Source: DATBLY01 sp963705545 (GTDB lineage: Bacteria > Actinomycetota > UBA4738 > HRBIN12). Taken from it: a stretch of 18,994 nt of DNA. The stretch lies in the NCBI GenBank assembly GCA_963705545.1, contig CAVPJX010000008.1, positions 1 through 18,994 on the forward strand. The letters are read 5' to 3'. Positions 14,234-18,994 of the stretch are shown here, piece by piece. Numbering within the stretch: the first letter of the stretch is position 1; each line of letters begins with the position of its first letter. The translations under genes and the position numbers were made by a program. The notes below the pieces were generated by a model. The model was given only the letters and a program-made list of their open reading frames with translations, had not been told where the DNA came from and searched no databases.

Positions 14234-14617
14234 TCAGCTCGGCGCTGCGATCTGGATCAGGTTGCCGCACGTGTCGTCGAAGACGGCCGTCGTGACCGGG
14301 CCCATCTCGGCCGGCTCTTGCGTGAACCGCACGCCGAGGCCGCGGAGGCGTTCGAACTCGACGTGCACGTCGTCGACCGCGAAGGACGTGAACGGGATGC
14401 CGTCAGCCACGAGCGCTTCCTTGAACGGCGCGACGGCCGGATGGGTGCTCGGCTCCAGCACGAGTTCGGTGCCGTCCGGATCGCCGGGCGACACGACCGT
14501 CAGCCAGCGCGCGTCACCGAGCGGGATCTCGGTCTTCTTCCGGAACCCCAGGATCTCGGTGTAGAAGGCGAGCGCCTCGTCCTGGTCGTCCACGAACACG
14601 GACGTGAGGTGGATCAC
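14234..14617 (-). CDS. VOC-family protein (glyoxalase/bleomycin-resistance-like)
   Basis: This intact 127-residue protein starts IHLTSVFVDDQDEALAFYTE and continues with ILGFRKKTEIPLG and a WLTVVSPGDPDGTELVLEP strand. The second half reads GIPFTSFAVDDVHVEFERLR and ends DDTCGNLIQIA. This is the typical two-module VOC fold, close to proteins often encoded beside ArsR or SRPBCC genes. Candidate metal ligands are H3, E50-region and N/Q in the last strand; the reaction is unknown. The start is the GTG at 14617. AGGAG is better spaced for an out-of-frame ATG at 14621, so the exact N-terminus is uncertain. It lies 17 nt after the ArsR stop and probably shares its transcript. Confidence 0.87.
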   Translation of the reverse strand: MIHLTSVFVDDQDEALAFYTEILGFRKKTEIPLGDARWLTVVSPGDPDGTELVLEPSTHPAVAPFKEALVADGIPFTSFAVDDVHVEFERLRGLGVRFTQEPAEMGPVTTAVFDDTCGNLIQIAAPS

Positions 14618-14634
14618 TCATCGCTGCACTCCTC

Positions 14635-14906
14635 TCACTCGTTCAGACGCCACCGCTCGACGATCGCCTTGAGCGGCTCGCGGTCGAGCGTGTGGAACTT
14701 GTACCGACCCTCGCGACGCGTCCGGACGAGACCGGCCGCCTCGAGCACGTCGAGGTGCTGCGAGACCGCCTGTCGCGACGACGCCAGTCCGTGCTTCATC
14801 GCCAGACGCGAGCAGATCTCGAAGAGGGTCTGCCCGTCGCGCTCGAGCAGCTCGTCGATGATGGCCTCCTCGTCGGGTCGGCGATCGCCCGGTAGAGGTC
14901 GGCCAC
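14635..14906 (-). CDS. ArsR-family winged-helix repressor (one frameshift)
   Basis: This is a DNA-binding regulator of about 90 residues. From the GTG at 14906 it reads VADLYRAIADPTRR, then loses frame in the CCTCCT stretch at about 14865-14870 (one base missing) and continues AIIDELLERDGQTLFEICSR. The recognition region is ASSRQAVSQHLDVLEAAGLV, and the wing is TRREGRYKFHTL. It has no metal-binding cysteines, so it is the non-metal ArsR subtype common beside VOC, SRPBCC or transporter genes. A strong promoter containing a palindrome lies directly upstream, so autorepression is likely. The GTG starts within a few nt of the predicted transcript start, suggesting leaderless mRNA. Confidence 0.86.
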
Positions 14907-14914
14907 GGGCCGGA

Positions 14915-14944
14915 TGCATAGGCAAGCCGCTGCTTGCCTGTCAA
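14915..14944 (-). promoter_or_regulatory. arsR promoter with built-in operator: TTGACA-N18-TATGCA
   Basis: On the minus strand TTGACA (14944-14939) and TATGCA (14920-14915) are separated by 18 bp. That spacer is exactly an inverted repeat, GGCAAGC-AGCG-GCTTGCC. A repressor bound there would sit between the two polymerase contacts. The GTG start follows 8 nt after the -10. This is the best promoter in the window. Confidence 0.8.
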
Positions 14945-14959
14945 GGCAGCGGGCATCAT
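14935..14959 (+). promoter_or_regulatory. Second inverted repeat and candidate -10 for the EamA gene
   Basis: TGCCT-gtca-AGGCA (14935-14948) overlaps the right arm of the arsR operator and the arsR -35. CATCAT (14954-14959) matches the -10 consensus at four of six bases and ends 6 nt before the ATG at 14966, consistent with a leaderless start. One regulator could thus control both directions (inference). Confidence 0.4.
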
Positions 14960-14965
14960 GTCGCG

Positions 14966-15797
14966 ATGCCGAACCTGCTCGCGGGGCTCGCGTCGCTGCT
15001 GTGGGGCACCGCCGACTTCCTGGGCGGGATCGGCGTCAAGGGCCGCAGCGTCCTGGCGTTCCTCACGCTGACCCAGCTCACGGGACTGACGGTCGTCGCG
15101 GTGCTGCTGATCGCGTTCCCGGCCGATCCGACCGGGGCGGATCTGACGGTGGGCGTGGTCTCCGGCGCCTTGACGGTGGTGCTCGCCGCCTCCCTGTACC
15201 GGAGCCTGGCGCTCGGGCCGATGAACGTAGCGGCGCCGCTCTCGGCGGTCGTGGGCGCGGCCGTTCCCGTCGCGTTCGGATTCGTGACGGGCGAGCGGCC
15301 GGGCACGCTCGCGATCCTCGGCATCGCCGTCGGCCTGGTGGGGATCGCCCTGGTGAGCACGACGAAGGCGGAGGAACAGGCGCGCGTCGCCCCGATCACG
15401 CTCGTGCTCGCCACGACCGCCGGCCTGATGATCGGGATCGTCAACATCCTGTTCGCGCAGACGTCCACCGACTCGGGTCTGTGGCCGTTCGCGATGACGA
15501 AGCTCGTCGCGTTCGTGGTCGTGGGGATCGCGTTCCTCGTGGTCCGTCGCCGCAGCGGCGTGCGCCTCGGCGGCCCGGCGCTCCCGGTCGCTGCCGGGCG
15601 TTGCGGACGCCGGCGCCACGATGTCGCTGTTGCTCGCGCTCCAACGTGGGTCGCTGATCCTGGTCAGCATCCTGGGCGGGCTGTTCCCGGTCGTGACGGT
15701 GGTGCTGGCCCGGGCGTTCCTGAGAGAGCCGATGACGCGCTGGCAGCTCGTCGGACTCGCGGCGGCGGTCGTCGCGGTGATCCTGCTGACGGTCTGA
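14966..15797 (+). CDS. EamA/DMT-superfamily transporter (one frameshift)
   Basis: This is an inner-membrane transporter of about 277 residues. It has a duplicated EamA layout with about ten hydrophobic segments: LLAGLASLLWGTADFLGGIG is the first, and LGPMNVAAPLSAVVGAAVPV is the conserved end of the first repeat. The second repeat begins ITLVLATTAGLMIGIVNILF. The frame is lost at about 15586-15592 (one extra or two missing bases). The alternate frame continues LPGVADAGATMSLLLALQRG and LILVSILGGLFPVVTVVLAR, ending ILLTV at the TGA at 15795-15797. DMT proteins export metabolites, amino acids or drugs; the substrate is not predictable. It is divergent from the ArsR-VOC operon across a 59-bp operator region. 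No Shine-Dalgarno is seen. The following 128 bp to the next stop hold no gene. Confidence 0.87.
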
Positions 15798-15925
15798 ACG
15801 CCACGACGCGGCTATCCGAGGACGCGATACAGGCGCCAGCGGTCGCGGACCGTGCCTCACGGAACTACGAGAGCCGAGACGGCGGGCCTAGTGCGAGGGA
15901 CAGCCTAGCGATCAACGTTCCGCCT

Positions 15926-16147
15926 CTATCCGTCGACCCAGTGGCGAGGCACGTGGCCGGGGCCGGAGTAGTCGTCCAGCACCAGCGGCTGGAGAGCCGG
16001 GGCGATCACCGGATCGGCGCGGCCACTCGTCCGCCCGAGCTCGAACCCCAACAGGAGCCCCACCACGAGCGCCGCGGCGACCACCGCGACGCGCCACGCC
16101 GGCAGCGCCGACCGCCCGGCCCCGATCGTCCCCTCGATCGTGCTCAT
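15926..16147 (-). CDS. Small single-pass membrane protein, unknown function
   Basis: This is an intact 73-residue protein not recognised as a named family. A polar N-terminus (STIEGTIGAGRS) precedes a hydrophobic helix at about residues 19-37 (RVAVVAAALVVGLLLGFEL). A 36-residue tail rich in P and D follows, ending GHVPRHWVDG. It is probably a membrane anchor with a short extracytoplasmic tail, though orientation is uncertain. A GGAG sits close upstream of the ATG at 16147 and a better AGGGAGG slightly further. A TACCGT -10-like hexamer is at 16202-16197. It lies 109 nt downstream of the LuxR regulator gene on the same strand. The hydrophobic segment and ribosome site support a real gene. Confidence 0.6.
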   Translation of the reverse strand: MSTIEGTIGAGRSALPAWRVAVVAAALVVGLLLGFELGRTSGRADPVIAPALQPLVLDDYSGPGHVPRHWVDG

Positions 16148-16256
16148 CGCTCCGAACCTCCCTCACGGTCGCGCGTGCGGCGCCGTAACGGGGTCGACGG
16201 TAGGGACCGCCGAGCCCGCCCGAATCGGGGATGGACCCTAGGGATGACCCGGAACC

Positions 16257-18994
16257 TCAAGAACCGGTCTGATCCGACCCGGTGCCCGCCGACCCTGGGC
16301 TCAGGACGCGGCGCAGGTCCCGCCGGGAGGCGATCCCGAGCTTGTGGTAGGCGCGCGACAGGTTGGCCTCGACGGTCTTGACGCTCACGAACAACGCGTC
16401 CGCGACCTCCTGATTCGTCAGGCCCTCCATCGCGAGCTCCGCCGTCCGTCGCTCGGTCGGGGTGAGCTCACCGGGCGCGGTCGGGGCACCACCGACGCGC
16501 GCGAGTTCGGCGCGTGCGCGGTCCGCCCACAGGGGGGCGCCGAGCCGCTCGAAGATGCGGAGCGCCTGGTCGAGGCTCGTACGGGCCGCGCGCCGACGCT
16601 TGGCCCGGCGCTCGACCTCCCCCTTCACGAGGAACGTGCGCCCGAGCTCGAACGGCTGCGCCACTCCGATCGTGCTCCGCGACGGCCAGGTCGAGCGAGG
16701 CGATCGCCGCGTCCTGGTCCCCGCGGGCCGCCGCGATGAGCCCACGGCACCGCGCGATCGTCGCGCGGGCCCACGGACGATCGTCCGATCGCTTCCGGCC
16801 GGCCAACCGATCGAGCACGTCCTCGGCCTCGTCCAGGCGACCGAGCATGACGAGGGCCTCGATGTCGTCGGGGAGGCACGGGATGACCCCCGGTTCGGCC
16901 GGACTCATCCGGTCCAGGTACGCGACCACCGGAGCGAGGTGCGCGTGCGCCCCCTCGTGATCGGCGAGGGACAGATCCAGGAAGCCGAGCACCGCCCGGT
17001 TCCAGTTGGCGTTGAACGTGTCGTCGTTCGCCCCGGCCAAGTGCACGCCGTCCGCCGCCATCGATCTCGCGAGCTCCACCTCTCCGAGGTGGGCGGCGGC
17101 GTACGCCTGGTTGAACAGGACCACGTGGCTCTGCGTCGCCGTCTGGCCGGACTCGAAGACGGTCTCCATGGCCTCGGCGGCGTGGTCGGCCGCGATCCGC
17201 CAGCGTCCCGCGCGGCACTCCAGCTCGGCCAGGTAGCACAGCACCTCCTGGCGGACCGTGTACATCGCGAGGCGCTCGTACTCGGCTAGCTCACGCTCGA
17301 ACTCGACGCGTGCCGCGTCGAGCGACCCGGACCACATCAGCTGGAGTCCCAGGATGGATCGGGGCGTCGTGTACACCGACGCCTCGGTCCACGACCCGCC
17401 GGCCATCCCGACGTCCTGGAGCTCGATCGCCTCCGAGAGCGCGGCGTCCGCCGAACCCCCCGAGAGGAACTCGACGATCGCGAACACCGCGAGGGCATCG
17501 GCCCGGGTCGCCGCGTCCTCAACGCCACCCGCGTGGTCGACGGACCGTCGTGCGTGCTCCGCCGCAGACGTGAGCTCCCCCTGGTAGATGTCGACCCAGG
17601 CGATCACCATGTGGATGCCGCTCAGCAGGGCGTCGTCGCCGGCCGCCTCGGGCATCGCGCGCACGAGCGGCTCCCGCACGCCGCGTTCGAGGTTCATCCA
17701 GCTCATCGACGACAACCGGAACAGGATCTTCGCGCGCTCTGGCCCCGGGGGCGATGCCTCGATCGCCTCGTGCAGCAGGGCGATCGCCGTGGAGGCGTCG
17801 CCGGCGTCGAACCCGTACTCGGACGCCTCGAGCGTCCGGCGGCGGATCTCCCCGTGGTCCTCGGAGGGCGTGAGCTTCAGGGCCAGGTGCGCGAGCTCCG
17901 CGGCCGCGTCCGGAGCCCCCCGCGCCCGCGCATGGCGGGCCGCCTCGTCGAGGGCCAGCGCGACGTCGCGATCCGGCTCGTCGATCGCGTGGGCAAGGTG
18001 ACGGGCTCGCTCCTCGGGATCGGACACGAGATCGGCCAGGCGACCGTGGATCACGCGCCTCGCGTGGGCCGTCGCACCCGCGTAGACGGTCGACGCGAGC
18101 AGCGGGTGCGTGAAGCGGATCGATCCGCCCTCCCGCACGATCACGCCGGCCCCCTCGGCGTCGATCAAGCCCTGCTCCGAGCCATCCCTGCTGCCCAGCG
18201 CGGCGGCGAGGACGAGGCTCTCGGTCGGTCGCGTCGTCGCCGCGACCGGGAGGAGCACGGCCGCGGCGGACGGAGCGAGGGCGCCGATCCGCGCGTTCAG
18301 CAGCTGATGCAGATCCTCGGGGACGGGCAGGGGTTCACCCGCGTCCGGCCACGTGTCGCGCCGGAGCAGCGCCCGAGCGATCTCCAGCGCGTAGAACGGG
18401 TTCCCGTTCGACACGTCCTCCAATCGGACCACGAGCGGACGCGGAAGGTCCGCGCCGAGATGCCGGCGGACGAGGGCGGCCACGTCCCTCACCCCCATCG
18501 GCCCGACGTGCACGCGCCGCGCGACGGTCTCGGGAAGCGCCTGGGCGAGCTCGGTCGGGATCGCCAGCCCGCTCCTCGCCGTGGCGAGGATCCCGACCGG
18601 CTCGGACGTCAGCCGGCGGATCGCGTAGCCCAGCACGCGAGCCGACGAGTGGTCGATCCACTGGATGTCGTCGATCGCGATGACGACCGCCCCGGCCGTC
18701 GCCAGGGAGCGGACGACGCCCAGCGTGGCCATCGACACGGCCTGCTGGTCGGGAGACGCGCCCTCCGCATCGGCGCGCAGCAGCGCCGCCTCGATCGCCC
18801 GGCGCTGCGGCACCGGCAGCTCGGGGAGCAGACCGTCGAGCACCGCGTCGAACAGGTCGGCGAGCGCCGCGTACGAGAACCCGGTCTCCGCCTCGACCGG
18901 ACGCGTGGTGAGCACCTCGAACCCCGCGGCACGCGCGCGCTCGCACGCATCGCGCCACACCGTGGTCTTGCCGATGCCCGCCTCGCCCTCGAAG
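16257..18994 (-). CDS. Large ATPase-type LuxR (LAL) transcriptional regulator, 5' end outside window, one frameshift
   Basis: More than 900 residues are visible, and the gene enters from the right edge. The first codons in the window carry the Walker A motif GEAGIGKTT (about 18987-18961). The Walker B is VVIAIDDIQWID, followed by winged-helix-like and long TPR-like helical repeats such as GELTSAAEHARRSVDHAGGV. The C-terminus has a LuxR helix-turn-helix: LTPTERRTAELAMEGLTNQE, then VSVKTVEANLSRAYHKLGIA, ending at the TGA at 16259-16257. The frame breaks at about 16665-16672 (one extra or two missing bases); the other frame resumes IGVAQPFELGRTFLVKGEVE. MalT-like LAL proteins are ATP-dependent signal-sensing activators; the inducer is unknown. 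Domain order matches the family well. Confidence 0.9.

Noticed and set aside
15840..15852. Small hairpin CGGTC-gcg-GACCG between the EamA and small membrane protein genes as a terminator
   Set aside because: A five-bp stem with no T-tract is expected by chance in DNA of this composition.
14318..16381. A 687-codon plus-strand frame around the transporter
   Set aside because: Only the stretch from 14966 to about 15590 encodes transporter sequence; the flanks are shadows of the VOC and ArsR genes and post-frameshift noise.

Overview
The window is a strongly G+C-rich chromosomal segment (roughly 70% by eye, not computed) with short intergenic gaps, frequent GTG starts and actinobacterial-style TAnnnT -10 elements. 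The gene families also fit this: an F420/deazaflavin-type reductase, an alpha/beta-hydrolase fused to a class III cyclase, two large LuxR-type regulators, several VOC proteins and a vapBC pair. The best guess is an uncultured soil- or sediment-type actinobacterium or a close relative; I cannot place it further. No rRNA, tRNA, CRISPR array, phage or insertion sequence was seen.

Layout. 1-1422 (minus): a SAM methyltransferase cut by the window edge, a SnoaL-like protein and a deazaflavin-dependent reductase. 1479-2137 (plus): a second SAM methyltransferase. 2152-4980 (minus): a flavin monooxygenase behind a TPR-LuxR regulator. 5208-6149 (plus): an exported TolB-like beta-propeller, followed by an unusual array of GTCA..TGAC palindromes. 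6315-9789 (minus): a lipocalin-like protein and an alkaline-phosphatase-superfamily hydrolase, then the hydrolase-cyclase fusion. 9922-11042 (plus): a translationally coupled VOC protein and S51-type peptidase. 11073-13112: an SRPBCC protein (minus), DNA polymerase IV (plus) and a small DUF6176-like protein (minus). 13348-13961 (plus): VapBC, abutting a relic of another nucleotide cyclase. 14234-15797: an ArsR-VOC operon divergent from an EamA transporter, with a clear promoter-operator between them. 15926-18994 (minus): a small membrane protein and a large ATPase-type LuxR regulator that runs off the window.

The dominant technical feature is that about half of the longer genes are broken by single-base frameshifts, mostly in short G or C runs, while the remaining protein sequence is well conserved in another frame. 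I count about 16 over 19 kb, plus one in-frame TAG. The most economical reading is an unpolished assembly rather than mass gene decay, so most are annotated as one gene with the shift positions given. The cyclase fragment beside vapC is the exception, because its N-terminal half is absent in every frame.

The genes do not form one pathway. The most coherent units are the ArsR-VOC/EamA module with its operator, the LuxR-flavin monooxygenase pair, the VOC-S51 pair and the VapBC module. No convincing new defence or biosynthetic system was found. The best candidates for something undescribed are the helically phased palindrome array at 6202-6291, with a perfect copy at 1004-1017, and the cyclase domain with substituted substrate residues.
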